A stretch of 64,000 nt of DNA from Anaerolinea sp. (GCA_020725865.1 DYEC01000019.1:120452-184451), one strand, 5' to 3'. Counted from the stretch's first letter, positions 17,665-26,679 are shown. The notes: a model not told the origin generated them from the letters alone. Made by a program: numbers and translations.

Positions 17665-20433
17665 TCATTTCTTCAAAGCCAAAAGCGCTTCGCGAACCCG
17701 CTTCTTATCTGCCGGCAATTCGTTGATCCGGACACCCACAGCATCATAAATTGCATTGATGATTGCCGGCGCAGTAGCCAGCGAAGGCGCTTCGGCAAAG
17801 CCCTTTACACCACGCGGTCCTTCAGGGTGCGGTACTTCGACAATTACCGGAATGATCTCTGGCGTCATATCTGCGGTTGGCAGGCGTACCTTATGCAAGG
17901 AATCGGTAAGGTTGATACCCTTCTCAACAATGAACTGCTCACTGAGCGCAAACCCCACGCCCATCATTACCCCGCCGTGAATCTGTCCAACAATCGCCTC
18001 TGGATTGATTGCCTTGCCGACATCATTCGCCGAGATAATTTTCAACACCTTGACTTCACCCGTTTCCTCATCCACCTCGACAATAGCTACCTGCGTGTTG
18101 TAGGCGTAGCAATAATGGGTGACCATAGACTTGAAGTCCGGTCTGCCATATTTGCTTGCAACACCTACCGGATGCATCTGATCCGTCTTGCGTGGGATAT
18201 AAGTTTTTTCAAACAGGAAACGCTCACCAAAGGTGCTGATTTCCACCCCTTGCCCGGTTTCTGAATCCACAATTTTACTGCCTTGCAGACGCATACGGGA
18301 CGGTTCTGAACCCAGCACATCCGCCGCCCGAGTGAAGAGTTGTTCTTTAAGTTCTTCGCAAGCCATCACCAGCGCCTTGCCAGTAAGAAAAGTCTGGCGC
18401 GAAGCCGTGGTCGGGCCGGTAGGCGGCGTCAGCGCAGTATCGGGGCCAACGACACGAATTTGATCCATTGGCACCCCCAGTTCTTCAGAAGTCAGGCGGG
18501 TCAGCCCCTTAAGCGCACCTTGACCGTACTCATGCTGGCTGGCATACACTATCACTTTGCCGTCTGCTCTCAATTCCACCTTGGCACCAGCGCTTTCGGG
18601 AATATTGTGTCCAAAACCGATATTCTTGACCGCTGAAGCCACACCTACACCGATTTTCTTTCCATTGCCTTTAGGTATCTGGATGCCCTCGAATGCCTGT
18701 CGTGCTGCTTCAATCGTTTGTTTGATGGAAACCACCCCCTCTTCCATAATGTGATCTGCTGCGGTGGGCAATCCCACATCCAGCGCGTTGATCATCCGAA
18801 ACGTGAAGGGGTCGATATTAAGTGTGCGTGCCATTTTATCCATCTGCTGTTCCAGGGCAAAGGCAATCTGGTTGACACCAAAACCACGCATTGCACCTGC
18901 CAATACGTTGTTTGTATACCAAGCCTTACCGTCAATTTTTAGATTGGGAACATAATAAGGACCGGCGGCAAAAACCACCGTGTTTTCCAGAACATCCATT
19001 CCCAGCGAACAGTAGATGCCGGTATCCAATACAATCTCTGCTTCCAAAGCCAGTACATGCCCATCTTTATCCGCGCCGGTTTTATAACGCATCCAGGCAG
19101 GATGGCGTTTTACGTGCACGCGCAGTGATTCCTCGCGTGTCAATACCATCTTGACTGGGCGGCCCGTCAGCAACGCACCCAACGCTAAATACTGATGCAA
19201 AAGCAGATCTTCCTTTGCTCCAAAAGCGCCACCGGGGATAATTTGGATCACGCGGATTTTCTCTTCAGGCAAATTGAGAATTTCCGAAAGCTGTATGCGG
19301 TCATCAAACGCGCACTGTGTACCGATTTTCAACACCACCCCGCCATCTTCAGTTGGCCAAGCGACACCCGACTCCGGCTCCAAGAATCCATGTTCTACGA
19401 AACCAGTTCGATAAGTATCTTCCACAATCACCGCACATTGTTTGAACGCCTCTTCTACATCGCCACGCACAATAGCAGCATGATGCAACAGGTTTCCCTT
19501 TTCGTGCAACGTTGGAGCATCTGGGCGCGCAGCCTCTTCGGGAGAAAACACCCCCGGCAGCACCTCATAGTCCACCTTAATTTTCTGTAAAGCTGCCTCA
19601 GCAATTTCCGGTGTCTCCGCAAAAACCGCCGCCACCCCATCCCCAATATACCGCACACGATCGGCGGCAATCGCGGGTTGATCGCGAATCACGATTCCCG
19701 CCTGATTCTTGCCGGGGATATCCTTGGCAGTAATGACACGCACTACGCCAGGTATTTTTTCAGCTTCGCTGGTATCAATATTGAGAATTTTGGCGTGAGG
19801 ATACGCAGCCCAGAGGATTTTGCCGTGTAACATGTCTGGCAGGTAAATGTCATCGCCATAAATCTGCCGCCCAGTGACCATACGAATCGCCGTCTCAGTC
19901 AGCATTGAGTTATCCGGCGGGATTTCGCCTTCAGCAGGCACGCGTCCAGCTATGCGGTCCGCCGCCAATTGGATAGCTTCAATAATTTTGATATAACCTG
20001 TACAGCGACAAAGATTACGGTTGGTGGTCAGTGCCTTCTTGATTTCATCTACTGTTGGGGCAGGATTGCTATCGAGCAGTGCCTTGGCGCTCATGATCAT
20101 ACCGGGTGTGCAGAAACCGCACTGCACGGCACCTTTTTCGATAAAAGCTCGCTGCAGGGGATGCAATTGACCATCTTTCGCCAGACCCTCAATTGTTTCC
20201 ACTCGCGCACCATTGGCTTTTGCCATGCTAACCAAGCAGGAACGTGTGGCTTTTCCGTTAATAATCACCGTACATGCGCCGCAATGCCCGCTGGAACAAC
20301 CATTTTTTGCACCAGTTAGATGCATCCAGTCACGCAGGAAACGCATTAGCGTCATATTTGCCGGTACATCGACCTGAATCGATTCACCATTAAGGTTCAT
20401 TTGGACAGTAATTTGCTCCTGTGACATGGACAT
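17665..20433 (-). CDS. Fused [2Fe-2S]-molybdenum hydroxylase, XdhD-like xanthine dehydrogenase
   Basis: A 922-aa single-chain enzyme. Residues 1-165 hold two [2Fe-2S] clusters (CSSGHCGAC; CGFCTPGM; LCRCTGY). Residues 190-920 form the molybdopterin-binding domains, with FGAKED, the AMRGFG motif and a late KGFAEAP bearing the catalytic Glu. No FAD domain is present, so it needs a separate electron acceptor, like E. coli XdhD (956 aa). It shares the strand with the CodA-like amidohydrolase upstream and the BMP importer downstream, which argues for a purine substrate. Two start ATGs (20433, 20427) are in frame; the first fits GGAAGG better. Confidence 0.88.
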   Translation of the reverse strand: MSMSQEQITVQMNLNGESIQVDVPANMTLMRFLRDWMHLTGAKNGCSSGHCGACTVIINGKATRSCLVSMAKANGARVETIEGLAKDGQLHPLQRAFIEKGAVQCGFCTPGMIMSAKALLDSNPAPTVDEIKKALTTNRNLCRCTGYIKIIEAIQLAADRIAGRVPAEGEIPPDNSMLTETAIRMVTGRQIYGDDIYLPDMLHGKILWAAYPHAKILNIDTSEAEKIPGVVRVITAKDIPGKNQAGIVIRDQPAIAADRVRYIGDGVAAVFAETPEIAEAALQKIKVDYEVLPGVFSPEEAARPDAPTLHEKGNLLHHAAIVRGDVEEAFKQCAVIVEDTYRTGFVEHGFLEPESGVAWPTEDGGVVLKIGTQCAFDDRIQLSEILNLPEEKIRVIQIIPGGAFGAKEDLLLHQYLALGALLTGRPVKMVLTREESLRVHVKRHPAWMRYKTGADKDGHVLALEAEIVLDTGIYCSLGMDVLENTVVFAAGPYYVPNLKIDGKAWYTNNVLAGAMRGFGVNQIAFALEQQMDKMARTLNIDPFTFRMINALDVGLPTAADHIMEEGVVSIKQTIEAARQAFEGIQIPKGNGKKIGVGVASAVKNIGFGHNIPESAGAKVELRADGKVIVYASQHEYGQGALKGLTRLTSEELGVPMDQIRVVGPDTALTPPTGPTTASRQTFLTGKALVMACEELKEQLFTRAADVLGSEPSRMRLQGSKIVDSETGQGVEISTFGERFLFEKTYIPRKTDQMHPVGVASKYGRPDFKSMVTHYCYAYNTQVAIVEVDEETGEVKVLKIISANDVGKAINPEAIVGQIHGGVMMGVGFALSEQFIVEKGINLTDSLHKVRLPTADMTPEIIPVIVEVPHPEGPRGVKGFAEAPSLATAPAIINAIYDAVGVRINELPADKKRVREALLALKK

Positions 20434-20481
20434 CCTCGTTTCCTTCCAGTTTCATCATTATAAAAAGCATCTCACGAAACA

Positions 20482-20533
20482 ATTGACCGTATCTCTATCG
20501 CGTTGGGAAACCATCCCAAAAGTCAATTGTTTT
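20482..20533. promoter_or_regulatory. Long-spaced inverted repeat upstream of xdhD-like gene
   Basis: AAACAATTGAC and GTCAATTGTTT are perfect inverted copies about 30 nt apart, in the gap between the CodA-like stop and the molybdenum-hydroxylase start. No U tract follows on either strand. They could be paired operator half-sites or a looping hairpin in the leader. Confidence 0.35.
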
Positions 20534-20605
20534 CCTGCCAGAGGCTCTCCTACATCACGTCCTAGGCACTGTTAGCAAAAGGCAATCACAAACTAATAAA
20601 TATTT

Positions 20606-21838
20606 TTATTGATTAACAATCTCAGCTACTTTTTTCTGGTCCACCAGTTTTCCATGACTGATAACCGCCAACGGCGCTTCATGGTAACGTAGTGCTTCTA
20701 GTACATTCGGTTGCTGTAATACGACAAGATGGGCGGTCTTGCCAACCTGCAAACCGTAGTCTTTCAAGCCAATGCATTGCGCCGCTCGTGTGGTTACCAT
20801 ATCATAAAGAACTTCCATATCCGAGGCAGTGGTGAACCAGAGCATATGGGACCCAAGGAACGCCACCTCAAGCATATTGTTGCGGCCAAACGGATAGTAG
20901 GCATCGGAGATATCGTCCTGCCCCAGACAAACCAGCACACCCTCTTCAAGTAGCTCGCGCACACGAGCGTGGAGTGGACCAGTATGTGGGTCACTGACCA
21001 CACCCATCTGTGCTTTCTTCAAAAGGTATGCCAGTTTTTGTAGATAGGGTTTATGATACATAGACATTGCGCGTGCATGATGCGCCAGCGAACGTCCATA
21101 CCAACCGCGCTTGATCGTCTCCAGTGCCATAACTTCAATCGAGCGCAACCCCGGATCGCCAGCATCATCGACTAGCATGGAAACATCCTTATCAAACTCT
21201 TTCGCAATATCAAAACACACACGAACATGCTCGGCTATATCCGCCTCGGTGTATTCAATCCAGGGAATGCCGCCGACGACATCAGCGCCCAGTTGCATCG
21301 CCTGCCGCACCAGATCCGCCGCGCCCGGCTCGCGCACGATTCCATCCTGAGCAAAAGCAACCACTTGTACATCCACAATGCCCTTAAACTCCTCACGCGC
21401 CCGGATGAGCGCTTTCACGCCTTCCATGCGAGCTTTGCTATCCACATCGGCAAAGGCACGAATGTGGGTGCATCCATAACGGGCTGCATCACCCAGCGCA
21501 CGCCGGACGTTCTTGATAATCCAGCGTTCGTCATATTTTTCCTTCACCCTCGCGGCCAGCTCAATGGCATTCATTGCTTTTCCCATACCCTCGCCATGAT
21601 AGCTCTTGAGTGCTTCCTCATCCATCATCGCTAAGGTATATACTTTGCACAGGTGCAAGTGCGTATTAACAAACGACTCGGTTACCAGACCGCCCGCAGC
21701 ATCAATTTCGGTTGCACCTTTAGCTTCAATTTTTTCACTGATGGCAGCGATTTTTCCCTCGCGAATGCCAATGTCAAACCTTCCCGCCTGACCGCGCAAT
21801 GCAGCACCGCGAATAACAATATCCAGTTGAGTGTCCAT
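20606..21838 (-). CDS. CodA-like amidohydrolase (cytosine deaminase superfamily)
   Basis: A 410-aa TIM-barrel amidohydrolase. VNTHLHLCK supplies the first metal His pair (about residue 57), LAHHARAM a later His, and GQDDISDAYYPFGRNNML aligns with the CodA GHDDVFDPWYPLG segment, including the catalytic Asp. The block equivalent to CodA HCDE reads LVDD, so a metal-ligand His and the general acid-base Glu are changed. It probably belongs to the CodA-related group whose substrate is not cytosine. Position between the XdhD-like gene and a purine importer suggests a purine ring or its breakdown product. Confidence 0.75.
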   Translation of the reverse strand: MDTQLDIVIRGAALRGQAGRFDIGIREGKIAAISEKIEAKGATEIDAAGGLVTESFVNTHLHLCKVYTLAMMDEEALKSYHGEGMGKAMNAIELAARVKEKYDERWIIKNVRRALGDAARYGCTHIRAFADVDSKARMEGVKALIRAREEFKGIVDVQVVAFAQDGIVREPGAADLVRQAMQLGADVVGGIPWIEYTEADIAEHVRVCFDIAKEFDKDVSMLVDDAGDPGLRSIEVMALETIKRGWYGRSLAHHARAMSMYHKPYLQKLAYLLKKAQMGVVSDPHTGPLHARVRELLEEGVLVCLGQDDISDAYYPFGRNNMLEVAFLGSHMLWFTTASDMEVLYDMVTTRAAQCIGLKDYGLQVGKTAHLVVLQQPNVLEALRYHEAPLAVISHGKLVDQKKVAEIVNQ

Positions 21839-21871
21839 AGCTCTCCTTATGATATGAATGGAAAATATCGA

Positions 21872-21882
21872 ATGTCAGACAA
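21872..21882. promoter_or_regulatory. Candidate GntR operator upstream of CodA-like gene
   Basis: ATGTCAGACAA matches the TTGTCnGACAA dyad found at 47180-47190 and 59996-60006 in 10 of 11 positions. It is 34 nt before the amidohydrolase start. Confidence 0.4.
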
Positions 21883-22093
21883 GCATCAAGGGTAACTTTA
21901 TTATAGGAAATTTAGGTCAACGATTCAAGCAAATTCTTCAGTAAATATTCTTAAATTCATGGAAAAATGTCATCAACTATGCCCAATATTACGGCAAAAC
22001 AGCCAAAATCAACTTTTGCTGCAACGCAGAATCAGATAGAAAATCCGCCATTTGCAGTACAATCATGCCATCATGCAGTGTGTAGGAAGAGCT

Positions 22094-22900
22094 ATGGTAA
22101 CCCAAACGCGTCTGATATTAGTTGCGGGAATATGCGCCCTTTTCCTCACCAATTGCACCCCTGCCCCAACCGTCAACCGGGCACTTCAATCTCTTGCAAT
22201 CACCAGCGCGCCTCCATTGCTCACTGCATTGCCGGTCAGGGAAACCAAAAACGCTTCACCTACTTCTACTGCTTCCAAAACTATTACCGCTCAACCGACA
22301 AAAACAGAAACCATCACACCCTCTCCCTCACCATCACCAACCCTGCCTCCCCAGGCACGTATTCCCCTGAAGGGCAAAAGCCAGACACTGCCGTTGAGTT
22401 GCGAAGCGCGCTCAGCGGTGGACTGGGCGGCTTATTTCGGCGTAAAAATCGAGGAACTGGCATTTCAGCAGCAACTGCCGCGCTCCGATAACCCGGAAGA
22501 AGGGTTTGTCGGCGATGTGGGAGGTGTCTGGGGGCTGTTGCCGCCGCGCTCATATGGCGTTCATGCGCCCCCGGTAGCAACTTTGCTACGCGAATATGGA
22601 CTGGCAGCGCAGGCACGCCGCAACATGACGCTGGAAGAATTAAAGCAGGAAATCGCTACCGGGCGGCCGGTAATTGTCTGGGTGACCGGACATGTACAGT
22701 CTGGCAAATCCAGCATCTATACCACCCGAACCGGGCGCAAGGTGCGCGTGGCTGCGCGCGAGCATACCGTTATCGTGATCGGTTACACGCCAGAAACTAT
22801 CATTGTGTTAGACGGCGCACTGACTTATGGGCGAGCCACGCAAAATTTTCTTGAATCATGGAATGTTTTAGATAATATGGCTGTAGTGCTGGCAGAATAA
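22094..22900 (+). CDS. Lipoprotein with C39-like cysteine peptidase domain
   Basis: A 268-aa protein. The start is set at the ATG at 22094, which has AGGAAGA upstream and yields a signal peptide with a C after LFLTN as lipobox; 14 upstream codons are open but lack these features. A Ser/Thr/Pro-rich linker (about 30-90) leads to a peptidase_C39_2-type domain with the catalytic Cys in LSCEARSAVDW and the His in EHTVIVIGYT. Such lipoproteins are common in Anaerolineae surfaces; the target is unknown. Confidence 0.75.
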   Translation: MVTQTRLILVAGICALFLTNCTPAPTVNRALQSLAITSAPPLLTALPVRETKNASPTSTASKTITAQPTKTETITPSPSPSPTLPPQARIPLKGKSQTLPLSCEARSAVDWAAYFGVKIEELAFQQQLPRSDNPEEGFVGDVGGVWGLLPPRSYGVHAPPVATLLREYGLAAQARRNMTLEELKQEIATGRPVIVWVTGHVQSGKSSIYTTRTGRKVRVAAREHTVIVIGYTPETIIVLDGALTYGRATQNFLESWNVLDNMAVVLAE

Positions 22901-22935
22901 GGCGTCATAAACGAAACTTCCGCATGCTATAATTG

Positions 22936-23163
22936 ATGAAGATTAAAACGAGATAACTGATCTTTGGGTTCAAACCCGTTTTTCAGCGCCACTGCATTCG
23001 CAAAGCCATTCTCTTTGGCTCATTTGCGAGGGGTGAAGTTTCCCAGAGAAGTAATGTGGACTTAATCTTGATTCAGGAAACGGACAAACATTTCTTCGAT
23101 CGCCATGAAGATGTCTACACAGACTTGAATATGGCTATATCAGGTAGAGGGCAGGTATCTTAA
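22936..23163 (+). pseudogene. Broken minimal nucleotidyltransferase (MNT-type) gene
   Basis: ATG at 22936 opens a frame interrupted by TAA at 22954-22956. The same frame then continues to TAA at 23161 and encodes the MNT signature ILFGSFARGE followed by NVDLILI, the Gly-Ser and Asp-x-Asp-like metal site of nucleotidyltransferases (the first Asp is here Asn). The C-terminal part is lost. In another frame, 23129-23233 encodes a hydrophobic tail-like peptide (VEGRYLNLHKEEFLSWL...) that may be debris of a partner gene. It looks like the decayed relic of an MNT gene, perhaps of a toxin-antitoxin pair. The stretch 22901-23240 holds nothing else I recognise. Confidence 0.6.
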
Positions 23164-23240
23164 TCTGCATAAAGAAGAATTTCTTTCTTGGCTGGTCCCT
23201 ATCGTTCTCAAGGAATTTTTCAAATCTGAATAGAGGTGTC

Positions 23241-24041
23241 ATGCAAACACGCCAAATCGCATTATTACGCCCAGAACAAATCAAAACCGAGCTGCAACGC
23301 TGTCCGCTGGCTTATCTGCCTCTTGGACCGCTCGAATGGCATGGTCCTCATTTACCCTTTGGCACCGACCCGTTACACGCTGAACACGTCGCACTGGCAG
23401 TTGCAGAACATACCGGCGGACTGGTATTTCCAACCCTTTACATGGGTACTGAGCGCGAGCGTGCGCCGCAAACGCTTGAATCCATCGGACTGGAGCCGCA
23501 AAGCTACGTGATCGGCATGGACTTTCCAGCCAACACTCTACCCAGCGGCTATGCCCGTGAAGAAGTATTCGCGTTGGCTGTGCGTGAGCATCTGCGTTTG
23601 ATCATCAACATGGGCTTCCGTTGGGTTGTTCTGGTCAGCGGCCATGGCGCTACAAACCATTTAGAAGTACTGCACCGTCTGGTTGCAGAATTCAATGGTG
23701 AAAGCCCGGCGCGCTTGCTCTTGATTACACCCTTTCCACGCGATAAAGACGGCATAGAACGCATCGGACATGCTGACCGCATTGAAACCAGCCTGATGCT
23801 GGCAGAGTATCCCGAACTGGTCGCTCTCGACACTCTGCCGCTGCTTCCGGTGCCGCTTAAAAACACAGACTACGCCATTGTGGACTATCTGACCTTTGAG
23901 GGACAACCCACCCCGGACCAAACCGTGCGTCCCGAGTTTGATCCCCGTCAGGCAATGGCAAAAGATGGGCAAGACCTGGTAAAACAAGTGATTGCAGACA
24001 TCGTTCAGCTAGTCAGACAAATGATGCAAAATAACGGTTAA
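23241..24041 (+). CDS. Creatininase-family amidohydrolase
   Basis: A 266-aa protein with the family signature GPLEWHGPHLPFGTD near residue 30 (metal-binding Glu, His and Asp), VSGHGATNH near 137 and a HADRIETSLML segment. The family hydrolyses cyclic or linear amides (creatinine, N-formyl or riboflavin-pathway FAPy intermediates, mycofactocin). The OsmC selenoprotein gene follows 16 nt later and is likely co-transcribed. In this purine setting an amide from ring opening is possible, but nothing in the sequence fixes the substrate. Confidence 0.82.
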   Translation: MQTRQIALLRPEQIKTELQRCPLAYLPLGPLEWHGPHLPFGTDPLHAEHVALAVAEHTGGLVFPTLYMGTERERAPQTLESIGLEPQSYVIGMDFPANTLPSGYAREEVFALAVREHLRLIINMGFRWVVLVSGHGATNHLEVLHRLVAEFNGESPARLLLITPFPRDKDGIERIGHADRIETSLMLAEYPELVALDTLPLLPVPLKNTDYAIVDYLTFEGQPTPDQTVRPEFDPRQAMAKDGQDLVKQVIADIVQLVRQMMQNNG

Positions 24042-24057
24042 ATGCAAAGGAGCAGTC

Positions 24058-24600
24058 ATGAGTGAGGAATCTGTCGGACGTGTTGATTTAGAAAAAGCCC
24101 GTCGCGCGCTGGAAGCCATGCGCAAGCGCTATATTGAAGACCCGCGCACACGTACGGTTACCCTGCGCGCCACAGCAAAGTTAGTCAAAGATGCATATAT
24201 AGAGGGGCGCATTGGGCGCTTCAACTTTACCGCTGATGAACCACCAGAGCGCGGCGGTGATGACCGCGCCCCCAGCCCGCTCGAATTCTTCCTCATTGGA
24301 GCTGCATTCTGAATGGTCTCACAGGTGGCGCAGTTTGCGCCCGAATTTGATGTTATCCTGGAAGAGGTCAGCGTAGATTTACGCGCAACCTTTGATTCTT
24401 CCGCTAAATACAATCTTTCAGATAATCCCACCGCTTTTCAGAAAGTAGCGATTAAGCTCTATGTGCGCAGTCCATCACCACTGACCCAAATCAACAGACT
24501 GATCGCGCACGCCGAAAAAGGTTGTCATGCCGCTCAATCCCTGCGCAACCCGGTTGACGTGATCTTCGAAGCGCAGGTGAACGGAACGGCAATGGCATAA
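24058..24600 (+). CDS. OsmC/Ohr-family peroxiredoxin, probable selenoprotein (UGA codon 85)
   Basis: Two open frames are separated only by an in-frame TGA at 24310-24312. Read through, they give a 180-aa OsmC-family protein. The TGA falls in IGAAF-U-MVSQ, exactly where E. coli OsmC has its peroxidatic Cys (IGAAHAACFSM). The second catalytic Cys is intact at residue 156 (AEKGCHAAQSL, compare KAGCPVSQVL). A SECIS-like hairpin follows at 24327-24341 and selB is encoded 3.6 kb away. AAAGGAGC precedes the ATG. Selenocysteine should make it a more reactive peroxide or hydroperoxide reductase. A plain nonsense mutation is the alternative, but it would have to hit the one Cys codon by chance. Confidence 0.87.
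24327..24341 (+). promoter_or_regulatory. SECIS-like hairpin downstream of the OsmC UGA
   Basis: GGCGCA (24327-24332), loop GTT, TGCGCC (24336-24341): a perfect 6-bp stem whose small loop starts with G. The apical loop begins 20 nt after the UGA, inside the 16-37 nt range usual for bacterial SECIS elements, and a G at the loop start is a conserved feature of them. Confidence 0.75.
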
Positions 24601-24609
24601 CGAAAAGCT

Positions 24610-25362
24610 TTATTGGCTCCAGCGCCACACGGCTTCAAAGGCTTTTACCCCGTCAGCAAGGTGACTGCCCTGAAAAAACCATTCCATTTCATCAACAGGG
24701 TTTTGTGCAGCAGTGATTACGATTTGCTCGCCCGGCAGAACTTCGTTGTTAAAATTAATTTGCAATGACTCTAATTTTCTGAGGCGGTATTCCTCTGGTG
24801 AGAAACAATCGCTGATCCATTCAATATACCGTCCGTTATTGACATGCCCCATAACATCCACTGCGCTGTAACCGGCTTGAAGCGTGATAATGTCTTTCAT
24901 CCCTTCGGGTAGAGGAATTTTTTCCAGCGAATCCGTCATAGCGTGCCGTCCGCTATTATCTGGCAATTGACCGCGAAATGACTGCGGGAGCAGCATCTTG
25001 CGGGCACGCGGGTCAATCAATACCCACGCAGAGGTTGCAAGCGCATACAGCCCTCCATCCGGGCGCATGACTTTGAAATCGCGATAGAAAAACACCTTTT
25101 GCTGAATACCTTTGGGCCAAGTCTCGATAATCACTGTCTCACGTATTGTTGGAAAGTCAATGAAACGTATTTTCATACGAGAAAGTACCCAGATCATTCC
25201 TTGATTCATCATCCGCTCAAACTCATAGCCCAGTTGGGCGGCGTGTTCTGATGCCGCAGCCGTCATCACCTGAAAGAAGGTGGCTGGTTTCCAGCGGCCA
25301 GCAAAATCTGCCTCATATGCTTTAACACGGGTCTCCTCCCGCCAGACAGGAATATCGCTCAT
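24610..25362 (-). CDS. Acyl-ACP thioesterase-like double hot-dog protein
   Basis: A 250-aa protein with the start at ATG 25362. Two hot-dog-type halves are visible: the N-terminal half has RVKAYEADFAGRWKPATFFQVM and VLSRMKIRF; the second half has VMGHVNNGRYIEWISDCF, a motif of FatA/FatB-like acyl-ACP thioesterases. It probably releases fatty acids from acyl-ACP in the cytoplasm. It is convergent with the OsmC gene, with stops 9 nt apart. Confidence 0.8.
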   Translation of the reverse strand: MSDIPVWREETRVKAYEADFAGRWKPATFFQVMTAAASEHAAQLGYEFERMMNQGMIWVLSRMKIRFIDFPTIRETVIIETWPKGIQQKVFFYRDFKVMRPDGGLYALATSAWVLIDPRARKMLLPQSFRGQLPDNSGRHAMTDSLEKIPLPEGMKDIITLQAGYSAVDVMGHVNNGRYIEWISDCFSPEEYRLRKLESLQINFNNEVLPGEQIVITAAQNPVDEMEWFFQGSHLADGVKAFEAVWRWSQ

Positions 25363-25819
25363 GAGCACCTCACAGGTTTTAGGGTATTGAGGCAAAATTA
25401 TAACAAGGTTGAGTACATTTTCCGGATTTCGGAGCGAAACTACCAAGAATTCATCGTATTCTGTAAAACTGTTGCAAATCTGAAATATTTCATCATTTCA
25501 GCTAAAAACCCCTTGAAATTTGCCAGGATTGCCATAAAATCAAATTTAGAAAAACGAGGGTATTCACATCGTTGGGACAAACAATTCGTAGCCAGGGGAA
25601 GCTATTGATTTTCTTCGGTGCCCTCAATAGTATTTCTTACGACGAGCCGCAACAAGGGGGTACTCGGAAGGTTTTGTTTTTAAGCTAAGTTGTGGCAGCA
25701 ACTTGAAATGAAACCCGCATCATTAATTACCTTCCCCGCCATAGAAAGGAGGTGGCATCCGGATTTTCTCATTATGTTTTTATTCACGCACCAAATCTTG
25801 TGATGATTCGGAGGTTAAC
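25363..25819. other. 457-nt intergenic region before the secreted protease
   Basis: It holds no recognisable gene. It should contain the divergent promoters of the thioesterase and protease genes. A possible weak box pair begins at TTGAAA (25703). The only clear signal is the free-standing SD at 25744-25756. Confidence 0.5.
25744..25756 (+). promoter_or_regulatory. Free-standing Shine-Dalgarno (STAB-SD-like) before the secreted protease
   Basis: GAAAGGAGGTGGC lies about 65 nt before the protease ATG, which has its own CGGAGGTTAAC site. It is the only plus-strand example of the leader element seen before four minus-strand genes. A 9-codon frame (ATG at 25773) lies in between. Confidence 0.5.
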
Positions 25820-26659
25820 ATGAAAAAAAGTTTTCTGATCCCAATAGTCGTTTTAGTTTTGCTGTTCAGTCTGGTAGGCGCTGTCACTGCCATTACTAAT
25901 GGACAGCCGGACAATGAACGCCACCCATACGTAGGACTGCTGGTTTTTGACAGCGAAGAATGCGGCGGCGGTCCTTGTTGGCGCTGCAGCGGCTCGCTGA
26001 TTTCCCCGACGATAGTCCTCACTGCCGGTCACTGCACCGACGGTGCAACCGCAGCGCGCGTCTGGTTTGATGAAGACGTGACATCCGCTCACATTCCCTA
26101 CCCGTTTTATCCATACGGCGGTCCGGGTAGCGGGGCAATCGAAGGCATACCTTACACCAACCCAGATTACAATAGCCCGGAAAATCCATATGGCGGGGGC
26201 AACGGACTACCGGCGTTTTCCTACCGCGACGTTGGCGTGGTTGTACTGAATGAGCCGGTTTATATGAATACCTATGCCACTCTTCCCGCCCCCGGGTTGG
26301 TGGACACGCTCAAGAACAAGACCAAATTGGATCTGGTGGGATACGGCGTGCAGGAGCAGCTTCACGGAGGCGGACCTCCGGTGTGGACCGGTTTGAGAAT
26401 CCGTCTCTACGCCCCAAGCGAGCTGGTTTCCGGCAACTTCGTGCATAGCGCAGAATACATGCGCATTGCACTGAACCCTGGTGGTGGCTCAGGCGGCACC
26501 TGCTTTGGCGACTCGGGAGGTCCAAACCTGCTGCGCAATTCAACCACCGTTCTGGCGGTTAACTCTTATGTAACCAACAGCAATTGCTCCGGGGTCGGTT
26601 ACTCTGCCCGCGTGGACATTCCAGAAGTTCTGGAGTGGATCGAAAGCTTCATGGAGTAA
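25820..26659 (+). CDS. Secreted trypsin-like serine protease (S1 family)
   Basis: A 279-aa protein with a classical N-terminal signal peptide (residues 1-24, cleavage near AVTA-IT). The catalytic triad is visible: H71 in TAGHC, D137 in YRDVGVV, S232 in FGDSGGP. Four Cys near residues 48-72 and one before the active Ser suggest disulfides, so the enzyme is exported and likely digests external protein. It is monocistronic and ends at a strong terminator. Chymotrypsin-like enzymes are sporadic in bacteria; nothing in base composition marks this one as recent transfer. Confidence 0.9.
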   Translation: MKKSFLIPIVVLVLLFSLVGAVTAITNGQPDNERHPYVGLLVFDSEECGGGPCWRCSGSLISPTIVLTAGHCTDGATAARVWFDEDVTSAHIPYPFYPYGGPGSGAIEGIPYTNPDYNSPENPYGGGNGLPAFSYRDVGVVVLNEPVYMNTYATLPAPGLVDTLKNKTKLDLVGYGVQEQLHGGGPPVWTGLRIRLYAPSELVSGNFVHSAEYMRIALNPGGGSGGTCFGDSGGPNLLRNSTTVLAVNSYVTNSNCSGVGYSARVDIPEVLEWIESFME

Positions 26660-26679
26660 TTCCAACCCCGCAAAACACG

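Noticed and set aside
18121..18150. GACTTGAAGTCC resembling a tRNA-Sec anticodon arm
   Set aside because: It is inside the molybdenum-hydroxylase coding sequence and no acceptor or T arm can be formed around it.
24009..24022. GTCAGACAA match to the GntR-like dyad upstream of OsmC
   Set aside because: It lies inside the creatininase-family coding frame and is incomplete on the left side; probably chance.
24313..24600. Separate short gene starting at ATG right after the OsmC stop codon
   Set aside because: It has no ribosome site, would be half an OsmC domain, and joins perfectly in frame with the first half through the UGA.
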